Shown in pieces: positions 1 to 11,425 of a DNA stretch of 64,000 nt. Under the pieces are notes generated by a model, which saw only the letters and a list, made by a program, of their open reading frames with translations, did no database searches and was not told where the DNA came from. The position numbers and the translations under genes were made by a program. The stretch is taken from positions 31,512,969-31,576,968 of the forward strand of contig NC_030852.1 of assembly GCF_000208745.1 (NCBI RefSeq), given 5' to 3'. How positions within the stretch are numbered: position 1 is the first letter of the stretch; each line of letters begins with the position of its first letter. The stretch is from Theobroma cacao. Taxonomy: Eukaryota > Streptophyta > Magnoliopsida > Malvales > Malvaceae.

Positions 1-2466
1 ATCTTCATGTAGGTAGGGCTAGTACTATGGAGATTCCAACACTTCCTTCCCCGACTAGTGGGTGTAGTCCGGTGTCAAACAATGTGGAGAGTGTTGGCAA
101 TAATGGGGTTGGTGTTATGTCACCAGCTCTGTGTAGGTTTCATGGTGGTTGGGGGTTTGGGAACGGAGGAGCGGAGTTTGCAGTGAATGGATTTTTTTCG
201 TATTGCACAGACATGACTCTGCAGAGGGATATTGAATGTCCGAAGAGATTTAATCTTTCACCTTCAATGAAGTCTTTGTTGAAAAAGAATGTTGCAATGT
301 TTGCTGCTAGTTTTAGGGCTAACTCAAAACAAATGCAGACACAAAACCAGGCATGTGTGGGCACTTTGTCTAGTGGGGATGCCCCTCCGGCTGTTGCTGG
401 GGGTGAGGTTCCTACTGAGAAATCTGAGGAGTCACAAAATTTGAAGAGCCAGGATGGGGTTAATTCAGTATTGAGTAAATTTCGTGATTTGAATATTGAT
501 GATAATTATGAGCATGTTGGGGAAGATCAGAAAGGTGAGATGATAATTTCTCTGCTTCATCAGATTAAGGATCTTGAGAAGCAAGTCAAAGAGAGGAAGG
601 AGTGGGCTCACCAGAAGGCAATGCAGGCTGCAAGAAAGCTTAGTAGTGATCTAACAGAGCTTAAAATGCTGAGGATGGAGAGGGAGGAGACACAGCGTTT
701 GAAGAAGGGGAAACACACAATAGACGACTCAACCATGAAGAGGCTGTCAGATATGGAGAATGCTCTGCGGAAGGCTAGTGGGCAGGTGGACCGCGCAAAT
801 GCAGCTGTGAGACGGCTTGAGAATGGGAATGCAGAAATCAGAGCTGAGATGGAGGCATCTAAATTAAGTGCATCAGAATCAGTCAAAACTTGTCTGGAGG
901 TTGCAAAAAGGGAGAAAAAGTGCCTGAAGAAGCTTTTGGCTTGGGAGAAGCAGAAAACTAAGTTGCAGGAGGAGATTGCTATTGAAAAAGAGAAGATTAA
1001 TGAGCTGCAAAGATGCTTAGCTCGAGTAGAGCAGGATCAGAAAGAAACAGAGGTACATCCTGTTTACTTATCGATGTACATGCATACATGCTTGAGATAT
1101 CTGCTTCATCTCTTTAGGCCTAGGTTTTTTGTTATCTTGCTGTGAAATAAAGGGTGATCAATGGAGCATTTTCGATGTCTATGTGGCATGCCTCTTTTAG
1201 CACTGTTTATAAATTATTTAACTGACTTAGAGACCCCCTTGCGCACTGGCTTGTTTATCCAAAGTTCATTACTTAGACAACGAAACCTCAAAGCATGTGA
1301 TCCTATCAGAAGCTGGAATTCACATTCTGGAGTTCTGCCTCATTAACAAATTCATTTATCCACTTGTTGTGATGCTCACTTGAAAATTTCCAGTAGAATA
1401 TGAGTGTATGTGTGATGTTAATCTGTTGGAAAGAACTAGACTCATTATTTTGGGTGTAGAAATATCCAGCCTAAGAAGGTATCTTAGATCAAAAGCAGCC
1501 AAGGCAAGCTTAATACACAAAGGCACTCTCGTATGCGTGACTGTGAACTTGCTAAGATTCGGGCTGTGAACTAGTAACACTTAATGCATTTTCAAGTAGT
1601 TTGATGTCCCATTTTTCTTTTTGTAATTGATTAGAATTCACAAGTATGACTTGACTCACGGTGAGAGCCAATCTTTCCCTGGTTTCCCTTCTTTTAATTG
1701 TTTATGGGTGTACATTCATACTACTGGATATTTATGTCTGTCTCTTTTATTTTCTCTGTTTTGAGGTTTGATTTATTTAATTATGCAAGTGACCTTTTTA
1801 TGCACAAATATTTTGTCTCATGTTATTCTCAACTGGAGTAGTGAGCTAGGCCTGAGTTATAATCTCATGATCTTTAATGTGTATGTGTATTCTAAATCTA
1901 CTAATTGCAAGAGTGTAGCAATTATGCTGTGCAATATTCTTTTACAGTCAAAGTGGAGGCAGGAGTTAAAGGCCAAAGAGCTAGCCTTGGCTCAAGTGGA
2001 GGAGCAACGACGATCCAAGGAAGCAGCTGAGGTAAACAATAAAAGAAAGCTTGAGGCTTTGCGCCTGAAGATAGAGATAGACTTCCAGCGTCATAAGGAT
2101 GATCACCAACGACTTGAGCAGGAGCTTTCTCGTTTAAAAGTCTCTGCACAATCTACCGAGTTGAATCATCAATCAAATAATTTACTCACAGGAAAGTCAG
2201 AAGGGGCAAAGCCACAGGGAGAAACAATTGCTAGGTTGCTTCATGAATTAGATAAACTAGAGGATTCTTCTGAGAAAGAAGTCAACTGTGATAGGGAATG
2301 CATAATATGTTCAAAAGATGAAGTCTCTATTGTTTTTCTGCCTTGTGCACACCAAGTTCTGTGTGCCAACTGCAATGACAGTTACGGGAAGAAGGGTAAA
2401 GCTACTTGTCCATGCTGCCGGATGCCAATCGAACAGAGAATTCGTGTTTTTGGTGCTGCTTCATAG
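1..2466 (+). CDS. RING-type E3 ubiquitin ligase (RF298-like), 5' end outside the window
   Basis: Two exons are visible: up to 1052 and 1948-2466, joined in phase 0 (donor AG|GTACAT, acceptor TTTACAG). The first ATG in the window is at 27, but the frame is open back to base 3 and the family normally carries several hundred more N-terminal residues, so this is probably an internal Met and the gene is 5'-partial. From that Met, 514 residues are visible. A long charged coiled coil fills about residues 165-420. A C-terminal C3HC4 RING has Cys460, Cys463, Cys475, His477, Cys481, Cys484, Cys496 and Cys499, followed by the ending RIRVFGAAS. These proteins are putative E3 ligases that recruit an E2 through the RING; the substrate is unknown. 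The nearest remembered relatives are Arabidopsis At1g32530 and At2g35330. Family assignment is firm; the upstream exons cannot be seen. Confidence 0.9.
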
Positions 2467-4842
2467 TTGCAGTTTGGTTTAAGATTATACTTTGCTGCAA
2501 GTCTTTTGGCATACTTAAATATTATGCAGTTTTCTTTTCCTAGCAGTCAGTGGGCTGTTGGCTTTTGCATATACTTGCCTTAAAAGTAAACATGCTGCTG
2601 TTGCTTTAGCACAGTGAGTATGTATGTAAATAAACACCAAGCTTCTCCAGGCTCGTGCTGTAAGCCTCAAAATAAGTTAAACTCAATCTTTCTGTTGTTG
2701 CCATCAGGTTGAAAACCTGAATTGAGCAAGTGGTCTGTCATGCTTTGCTCATGATAGTGTTCAAATGGAGATATTTTGTTGGCCTAGACCTGTTTATGCT
2801 GAATCCTTACATAATGAAAACCATCTCTACGCACTAGCTGAGAATTCTTCTCATGTCCCTGACTGCAGTAGAATGGGTGACATGGCATCAATTATCGCGT
2901 ATCACCCTCTTTAAAACCAGGGGGCTTTGTGCATTTAAGCACATGTATCTATCTACTATTCTAGATATCTCAAGATAGTTTCAGCAAAAAGCAGAAAAAA
3001 AAAAAAAGGATAGTCTAGATCATTTCTAGCCATAACAATAACATAGATCAAATATGAAGATTCTCTTTTTGTTGCTTCAACCATTTATCATATCATACAT
3101 TTATTTCATAGGACAAATCAATCAACTTCATAATTTACTGGAAATTAAGATGGATTCTATTATTTTGAACACTTCAGTTTACTTTCATTTATTAAATTAT
3201 ATTCTTTCGGTACATATATATATATATATTATGTAGAGTACAAAACATGATGATGTTTCCCTTTTCCTTCTATTTGATTGACATGTCAAAACTTATTTTT
3301 AAGTTTTATACTACTATATGTATATATATTTCTTTATCATAAATAAATAAATAAAGGCACCTTTTATTTTATCATTTCATGATTTATTGGCAGAATTAAC
3401 CCTCTCTCTCTATGTATATGTATATATTTTGTTTCAGGAAAGAAAAAAGAGAGATACTTTGATGCATACAGAAGCTTTTACAAAAAGTAACAAAAAGTGA
3501 GAAAAAGAATTCAGAAACCAACCTTTAGTAGATGGCCAAATGTAACAAGACAGAAGGAAACATATGGCAAAACCTGAGCTGCAAATCGAGAAGTTGAGAA
3601 TGCACGAGAACTGTGGCTTTCGTTGATAATCAAAGCACAGCTGTTGGACAGCAACAGACGTACAAAATTTTCACACGACGTTGATGTTAGGTTAACAACA
3701 AAAAGCCTCCGCTAACCCTTCCTTTTCCACCAAGTTAACTTTCAACGCCATTATTTGCTTAGCTAGCTGCACATTGTCCGTGACCAGGAACTATCTCTCT
3801 GCCCCTAGCTTTACCAATTTTTCATTTTATAGCAAAAGCGACTTCCCTTCACTCTCCTGACTCTAATGTTGTGGTCGCCGCTCTCGATCAGCTTGGTCAA
3901 CCGGACAGTAGACTGTTGATCGAACCACAATTTTTGGTGTCAACGATGGTACTGGCACGAGAAGAACAAATGCAGGTCGACTTGTAGTTTGGAAAATGAC
4001 AGTTGTAAATTGACATTGGGATCCTGCTCTTATGTTTTGCGTGGTTGTAAACTGAACTTTGACCATCTGTTGAATAATGCCGGATTCTTGGGAGTTCATT
4101 TATAGTTTTTCACATGGTAGTTGAGGATCTCCACCATGGTTTTAATTAAAGTTTACTAGATTTGATGAACATATTGATCAGAGTTCGAAAATAATTAAGT
4201 CAGCATTGTTTGTTAAAAATAATGTAAGAGCATTATCAGATAAATACTAGGAAAGATAGGCTCGGCAGTGTTCTGTTCTGATTAATATGGTAACTTCTGT
4301 CTTGTCTGCTATAAATCTCTAAGGATTCATAGCTACTTCCTTCAATTTTTTACTGCCTAACTCATCATCTGATTCAATGAGATTTCACTTACTGCTAAGA
4401 TTATAAAAAACCCACTCTAATCAACCTCATTACAAAAAGTAATAAACAACCAAATATCTTTCTTTAGCAAACTTGGTGTTTCTTTTTTTGTTGACTTTAG
4501 CCCTTTGAAAATGACAAGGTTTCAATTTCTTATTTTGTTTGTACACTTTATAATGGAAGGCATGTGACTACAGAAACAACATCGCCTCTCTCCATCCCTC
4601 CTCATATAACGTAACATTGCATCCTAAAGAAGAGAGTTGGGGTTCTCACAAGCACACCAAAAACTCCCCACCAGCCACCCACAAAAATATCAGCATTTTT
4701 TTATGCTATGCTTCTTTCTGGTCTGTGTAGTCTTAATTTCTTTAACTAAATACATCTCCCTTAATTAAGGATCAAATAAATTAACTCTGCTGTGTTGGCC
4801 AACTATTTCCTCCATTTATCATAGCTTGTTTCCTCTCAAGAA
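2467..4842. other. Intergenic: RING 3' UTR and ALMT promoter
   Basis: No supportable gene. It should contain the 3' UTR of the RING gene at its left and the promoter and leader of the ALMT gene at its right. There is a short TA tract near 3213-3230, an A-run at about 2995-3007, and AT-rich low-complexity sequence. A 78-codon open frame on the minus strand (3863-4099) resembles nothing I know and is not called. Confidence 0.6.
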
Positions 4843-7191
4843 ATGGCTACCAAAGTTCATGTGGGAATGGAGACGGAAATGAATGGAAATGGTGTGCCTG
4901 AGAAGGTTTTCAACAACTGGAAGAAACGCATACATGATTTTTCTGGGAAAATGAAAAGATTTCCAGGTTGGTTGTGCCGAACCATTTGGAAGGTTGGTCG
5001 AGACGACCCTAGAAGGATGATTCATGCTTTCAAGGTCGGGTTGTCCTTGACACTAGTTTCCCTGTTGTATTTGATGGAGCCATTGTTCAAAGGGATTGGA
5101 CAGAATGCCATTTGGGCTGTCATGACAGTGGTTGTCGTGCTGGAATTCACTGCAGGTTTGGTTTTCTTGTTAAATTTTTTGTTACCATGCATTAGCTTTC
5201 TTGATGAACAAACAATGTATTTATTTATTCAATTTTTTCCTGTTCTAACAGGGGCAACTTTATGCAAAGGCCTAAATAGAGGATTAGGGACAGTGTTGGC
5301 TGGATCATTGGCATTTTTCATTGAGTTTATTGCAACTAAATCCGGAAAGGTTTTTCGAGCTGTTTTCATAGGAGCAGCAGTTTTCCTGATAGGTAAAATT
5401 TCTAGCTTCAATAGAAATTCTCTTTTTCCCATCCAACCTCTTAAGCGTGTTCTGTATATTTTCTCACTCTTCACCCATTTCTGAATTCAACAGGAACTGC
5501 AGCCACATACATGAGGTTCTTTCCCTATATAAAGAAAAACTACGACTATGGTGTTGTGATATTCCTCTTGACCTTCAATTTGATCACTGTGTCAAGCTAC
5601 CGTGTTGAAAACGTATTAAAGCTTGCACATGATCGCTTCTACACCATTGCCATTGGCTGTGCCATATGTCTTTTCATGAGTCTTCTGGTATTTCCAATTT
5701 GGTCAGGTGAAGACCTCCACAATTCCACTGTAGCCAAGCTTGAAGGGCTTGCTAAATCCATAGAAGGTAAACGAATTTGAGAACAGTACTCAATTTTTCC
5801 GTTCTTTGTTGTGTTGACAAACATTAATATAACTTTATTGCAAAATGATGCAGCTTGTGTCAATGAGTATTTTGATGATTCTGATACAAAAGAAAAACAA
5901 GAAAGATCATCAGAGGATCCCATCTACAAAGGTTACAAAGCAGTTCTGGATTCCAAATCGACTGATGAAACTCTGGTAAGTTCTTTGCTTGTTTCTTTAA
6001 TGTACTATCTAAACTTAGCCCTTCAATATTGTTTATGGCTAATTGTAACGATTAATTTTGTTTTGTGCAGGCATTATATGCAAGTTGGGAGCCAAGGCAT
6101 TCGAGGCACTGTTACAGATTTCCGTGGCAGCAATATGTGAAATTGGGAGCTGTTCTTCGCCAGTTTGGATACACTGTTGTAGCTCTGCACGGATGCTTGC
6201 AAACCGAAATTCAGGTAGTCTTCAAATACAACTTGTTTACTGTTTTGGCGATGCTTTGTTGGACAGTGTTCCATGTGATACCCATTAATGAAATAAATAA
6301 ATTCACCTCCAAACAATTGGGTTTTTATGGGAAGCTACATCAGAAAGCAGGAACTAGCTTTTGTCAGTGGCCACGACATTTTTTACTGCAGAAATAGGCA
6401 GCTTTCTTATTAATAGGCCAATATTTGACTCTTTATTATGAAGATATGATCACCAATAATTTCGTATAATACTAAATATTAAATAACAGCAGACCAACTG
6501 TTGTATCAGAAAAACTATGATACTCCTTTTTTCAGTTCATTTCATTGATCATTTTCCTTTTTAGACCCCACGATCTGTCCGTGCCCTCTTCAAAGACCCC
6601 AGCATCCGACTTGCTGGAGAAGTATCCAAAGCACTAATGGAACTTGCCAACAGCATCAGAAATCGCCGCCATTGCTCCCCTGAAATACTCTCTGATCATC
6701 TCCATGAAGCCTTGCAAGACCTCAACACTGCCATAAAATCCCAACCAAGGCTCTTCCTGGGCTCCAACAGTAACCAGGCCACCAACATGCTAGCATTAGC
6801 AGCTGCACATGCAGCTCGCCAAAAGCCTGAAAGGGACCTCGGAGTTTCATTGTCAAGTGTAAAAACGGACTCATCTGCATTGATGGAATGGAAAACCAAG
6901 AGGGTTAGTGAACAAACCAAAGAGAATGAAAGGAAGGTCTTGAGACCGCAGTTGAGCAAAATCGCAATCACCAGCCTGGAGTTCTCGGAAGCACTCCCTT
7001 TCGCTGCTTTTGCATCTTTGCTGGTGGAGATCGTGGCAAGGCTTGATAACGTGATTGAAGAAGTTGAAGAACTGGGGAGGATAGCATGTTACAAGGAGTT
7101 TAATCCTGACAATGAAATTATTGTGACATGCGAAAAACCACCGGTAGATGTTACCAAGAGTCAGCTGCCATCCCATGCAGCATCAGATTAA
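4843..7191 (+). CDS. Aluminium-activated malate transporter family channel (ALMT10-like)
   Basis: Six exons: 4843-5155, 5252-5392, 5494-5766, 5854-5975, 6071-6214 and 6565-7191. All introns are GT-AG and phases agree. The product is 539 residues, slightly longer than the roughly 500 usual for the family. The N-terminal half holds the hydrophobic segments of the channel (about residues 60-220), preceded by the conserved DDPRRMIHAFKVG stretch. The family WEP motif is at 289-291 in exon 5. The cytosolic C-terminal half includes LRPQLSKIAITSLEFSEALPF and EEVEELGRIA. ALMTs are anion channels of the plasma membrane or tonoplast carrying malate and other anions; only some respond to aluminium, so the family name does not prove that response here. 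The sequence most resembles Arabidopsis ALMT10 (from memory). The start is the first ATG, followed shortly by the conserved region. Confidence 0.93.
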
Positions 7192-7581
7192 TGGTAGACA
7201 GGCCTATTGGGAGATCAGTTTTCTTGAGACGTGGCTGGTTTCATTATCATGTGAACATGTTAGAACAGATTATCAGCGTATTGGTAGATTGAAATTTTCA
7301 TTTATGATGAAGATTTTAGATGAGATGATGCAAGTTATAGCTTTTGATCTTTTTTGGGTGTGTATCGTTATTGGTTGGCTCCAATAGAATTATAGTTTAG
7401 AATTGGAGGAAACCGAAATACTTGAGACAAAAGTTCCTAATTTGTTAAAGTTATTTAGTGAAATTGCAATAAAGGTGAGAAACTAAGTTATGATTGAAGA
7501 ACAATTAATAAGATGTGACCAAATTTCTATAACTTTAGTTTATTACGCAAAAAAAAAGGAAATTGCACGACACGCACAAAC

Positions 7582-7596
7582 AAAAAGTGGGGAAAA
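7582..7596 (-). terminator. Pol III terminator candidates for tRNA-Cys
   Basis: Read on the minus strand, a TTTT run (7593-7596) lies 14 nt past the tRNA 3' end and a TTTTT run (7582-7586) follows. Either would stop RNA polymerase III. The call rests on position and base content only. Confidence 0.5.
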
Positions 7597-7610
7597 TTGA
7601 TATCTCATTA

Positions 7611-7682
7611 AGGGCCCAACCGGGTTCGAACCGGTGACCTCTTGATCTGCAGTCAAATGCTCTACCACTGAGCTATGGACCC
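7611..7682 (-). tRNA. tRNA-Cys (anticodon GCA)
   Basis: A 72-nt cloverleaf without intron. The acceptor stem pairs GGGTCCA with TGGGCCC, including one G-U pair, and the discriminator base is U. The D arm reads TAGCTCAGTGGTAGAGCA (A box), the anticodon loop CTGCAGA carries GCA, and the T arm carries GGTTCGAACC (B box). CCA is not encoded, as expected for a nuclear tRNA gene. It lies between the convergently placed ALMT 3' end and the TLDc 5' end, on the opposite strand to both. The sequence looks fully functional and matches the standard plant nuclear tRNA-Cys. Confidence 0.97.
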
Positions 7683-7975
7683 TGTTAGAGTTTTTAAGTT
7701 GCAAATTTATGTAATTGGTTAATTCACATTTACTTTCAATCTTTTATCCTACAAACAGCGATCCAAAATTCGCGTTTCAAAATTGAAAAAAATTCAGTTA
7801 AAGAAATATGAATTAATATGAGAAACATGTAAAATTAACTTTCAATATTTGTTGGCTTGTCCCAACAACCAGCAGGGGAAAGAGACAAATACTGATGAAA
7901 AGATAGGTCACTCAGATATTAGATAAGGCACCGTTCTTGTGGAATTTGTGAGGATGTCAGTGAATGAAAGATTAA

Positions 7976-8830
7976 ATGGCTTGTTGCATCTCAAACACAG
8001 TGTTCCAGCAGGGCTGGAGGAGAAGCCCTTACAGCTTATTTGGTTGGCACATAGGTAAGAAGAAAAATGCTGATCTTAAGCCACAACCCAAGTACCATGA
8101 CGTTGATCTCCCTTTCTCTCCATCCCTGGTTGACAAAACATTCTTAAGAGGTACTCTCTCACATTCATGCATCATTATCAGAAACATGAACTTTCTAGGC
8201 AGACAAAAGCATATAATGATATAAACCAAGCTCTTAAGAAGCTTTTCTGGCATAGCAAAAGTTAGTAAAAATGCAATTACAGGTGAATTTCTGACATGTT
8301 TATGAGCAGGTAGGGAATTAAAATGCTGCTATAAGGCTATTATTGATGGATTTAGCGCGACCAATTTTCATGACTGCTGTGATTTCAAGGGACCCTGTGT
8401 GATAATTGGATACACAGACAAGTCCTTCAAGTTTGGTGCATTTAACCCTGAAGGCTATAGGAGCACAGATGATTACTACGATACATTCGATGCGTTCCTC
8501 TTCTACTGGACAGGCAATGAGGGAAATGATCCTATCGTACTGCCCAAAATAGGGGGCAGTGGTGCAGCACTGTTTGATTATGCTCGAGGGGGTCCCCAGT
8601 TTGGGGCTGATGGGTTACTCATTGGACCTCCCCTGGCGCCAGTCATGGGCGGATTTGCAGGGCCTGATACCAATTCCGGGATTGGAGACTTGAGGCAGGC
8701 GAAGTCTAGATTGGGTTTGTCATATGCTAAGAGGAAGGATGGTAAGGAGTCCATCTTTGGGGACGAGTCTAGGGCTACCCTTGAGGAAGTGCAAGTTTTT
8801 TGCAGTCCTCAAATTGCTAGCTTATACTAA
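7976..8830 (+). CDS. TLDc-domain protein
   Basis: Two exons, 7976-8150 and 8310-8830, joined in phase 1 (AGAG|GTACTC and GAGCAG|GTAGGG), give 231 residues. The TLDc domain runs from about residue 50 to the end: [15 protein letters not shown], then [46 protein letters not shown] and the terminal [11 protein letters not shown]. TLDc domains occur in eukaryotic oxidative-stress proteins such as OXR1 and NCOA7 and in TBC1D24, and several bind the V-ATPase; whether this plant protein does is not known. The C-terminal 180 residues are secure. The start is less so: the first about 35 residues (Cys-rich, then Trp/Arg-rich) are weakly constrained and another 5' exon could exist. The remembered relative is At1g32520. 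Confidence 0.88.
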
Positions 8831-9785
8831 TGCCAGCAGGAACTTGTAAATTCTGATTTAAACAACTTAATGAAAAGAAAGTTCTTTGTAGCGCATATCT
8901 TTTGCAATGAAAAATCCTTTAAGCAGCATTTTATTTAAAGATAATTGCTTTGAGGCAAGAAGTAGTTAAATGTATGTATTTATAATTATTTTAGGTAAGA
9001 GTCATCACTATTTGAGAGTTTACTCTTAAAGCAAAAAAATATTTGTTTCTTTGAGATAAATGCATGTAATTCTTTATTTAAAGAATGTAAAGAGTTGAGT
9101 TTAAAGAAAAAGGAAAGAAAGAAAGAAATATCCACTTATTTTCATGTATATCAAATTATGGAAACCTCCCACAAGGGGAAAAAGGATACAAACTTGTTAC
9201 TTTCTTAAAGTTCATGACCAATTTACTCAGTGGAGGACTTTTCTTTGGAACTTCATTTTCAATTCTTACGGATGGGAGCATATTGTTAAAGGCGAATTTT
9301 CATGAACCACGAAATCAAGTGTTTATTTGGTGAGGAAAGAGGCCACACGCTGATGCCAAGGGGCAACTGAAGCAATAGGGGTGGGCGGCAGAATCTAATT
9401 TTAGAGAATATTTACTTTGTTGCATTAAAAAGAGTTTAGGGACATTTGGCCTTTTAAGGAAGCATCCTCAAAGTTATGTTATTGTAGTTTCTTTACCAAT
9501 ATTCTAAGCAAAGTGAAGAAAGGATGGGGAACAACTTGTGTCAAAACTTAATGGATGTCTCTTTTTTTTTTTTTGTTGTTGTTGTTCTCATTGAGTTTGG
9601 TTTTGGCTTTTAGTTCGCATCAATTTGGTTTATCTTTTATGGATAATGTTTGTTTAACTTCCAAGATCCACTGCCAAATTTTGTTTCATGTTGAGAAGTT
9701 CTTCCCTACTACGTAATAGATCCATATCGAAGAAATGAATCTTGATTTTATGTCAAGGTTTGCGTCCAAGTGTCATTTTTTTTAT

Positions 9786-9960
9786 TGATAATTTTTCAAA
9801 TTTAAATTACATAACTCTCAAAAGTTTAATATCAAGTTATTACTAATAATTAACTTTTTTAAAAAAATAATAATAATAATTAACTTAAATTCTTATATAA
9901 ATCTCAAAAATCATATTCACATTATTTCAATAAGAATGAGACTTGAGATGAGACAGGATG
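9786..9960. repeat. Dispersed AT-rich repeat, copy 1
   Basis: The core ACTTAAATTCTTATA, followed by ATCATATTCA and then GAGATGAGA, recurs in the same order at 60255-60415. Differences are scattered substitutions and small indels. It is probably transposon-derived, but no termini or coding capacity are visible. Confidence 0.4.
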
Positions 9961-10338
9961 TGTAAATACTGATATCAGTATTTCAATTACTGTTCTCTTT
10001 TATATTGAATGAGTGTCATGGTTCATAAAAGCAAAAGTTAATTCCCCTTGTTTTACCGTGACATTATCACTAGCGTGATTTGGAAGAACTTCAAAGAGAG
10101 GAAAAAATTTGAAGGTCAAAGGATCAATGTCGATTGTAGTCATATAGCTCCCTTGGAATGGCCCTTCGGGAGCAGTAGAGATTACTTGCTTCTGTTAGCA
10201 ATTACTGTAACTACATTATTGCTTGAAGTAGTTCTTCGGAAGAAGATCCTTGAAACAAACGAGGCTTAGGGAAATTTTTCAGTGATGGGATCCGAAAAGG
10301 AAATTTAGCTGATAATGACTGATCTTGACTTATTTCAG

Positions 10339-10640
10339 AACCTGCCAAGCCAACCCTAAAGCACAAAACGTGGAGAAAATGGCGACAGGACGATGTTGAT
10401 AGCAGTGGCAATAACTGGTGTAAGTCACATTCTCATAGGGTGGTATTTTTTGGAGGAGTTCAGCCGATACACAGATATCATGCCGCCTACGCCCTCCAAA
10501 AGTGTGTGAGTAATGCAATTGAACTGTTAGCAAACTCAGTCCAGATCAAGTACCCCACTGAATTTGATAGAATGCCGACCAAAAATAGAAAGTGTTTGTC
10601 TAAAGTTAAACCTCTTGATGGAATGGCGTATGACATATGA
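10339..10640 (+). other. Orphan exon-like open stretch, unknown
   Basis: Directly after a good acceptor (TTATTTCAG) the frame stays open for 100 codons to a TGA at 10638-10640. A second open stretch with a hydrophobic segment lies upstream (10048-10269), but I found no convincing donor joining the two. The predicted peptide (for example VVFFGGVQPIHRYHAAYALQ) resembles no family I know. It could be the last exon of a lineage-specific or decayed gene, or chance. Confidence 0.2.
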
Positions 10641-11425
10641 CTAAAGTTCGATCATTTCTAAACTTTAAATCTCCAGTTAATTTTGCATTTTCAAAAGCTT
10701 CAAGCGATTTGACAGCAATGGTGAAGTTGACAACTCTGCTTGATGATTAAAGTTGGAAAAAGGAGTAAAATCTCCCCCGTTTAAACATTCATCCATTGCC
10801 AAATTATTTGCCTTTCACCTGGTTTTTCTGTTCGAAGTGTTCATTTAGCATTTGTAGAAGATTCATTCCCATAAAAGGCGTTATCAGAAAAATATGAAAT
10901 TTCAGCCCTTGGAATATACACAAACAATGAATAGATTCCATGAAAGAAGCTTATTTATTTCATAAGACCATGTAGGTAAAATAGTTAAGTTGCCATTAAA
11001 CCAACTCCAGGTGCAATCGTTAAAAGTGATTACCTCCAGGGGGTCATTTTTTGCATCTGAAAACATAAATAAGAAACTGAAACAGATACTTAGCTGCTGC
11101 CATTGCAGCTCCAATACAAAATACTATAACAAAGACACAGTAATCTTGATGGAACCTGATAGCAGAGAAGGGATTGTGCTTATTAATTTGTTACTCCAAG
11201 AACCAACATTAAAAGGCGTCGTCTTAGAGACCCCTTCTGGATAAGACAAACTAGGTACTGCCATTCTTTAATCATAGTACCTCCAACACATCACAATCAG
11301 CAAATTGTATTCTTGCAACCAAATTCCCATCTCTACTAGCTTGCCTGCGAATTGGAGCTTGGTCCAAAAGTGTCAAGCCCTTGCATTGAGAAAAGAAGAG
11401 CTTCCTTGGTCTTTCCTTCCTTTTT

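Larger units (their letters stand above)
8831..11425. other. Intergenic between TLDc and NAC genes (tail to tail)
   Basis: The 3' ends of the two flanking genes face each other across 2.6 kb. The sequence is AT-rich with short poly-A/T runs and an AAT repeat at about 9868-9882. The stretch 9786-9960 shares a core with 60255-60415. One exon-like open stretch at 10339-10640 is listed separately. Nothing else is recognised. Confidence 0.6.

Noticed and set aside
3863..4099. 78-codon minus-strand frame in the RING-ALMT interval
   Set aside because: No recognisable motif, no splice context and no coding-like composition.
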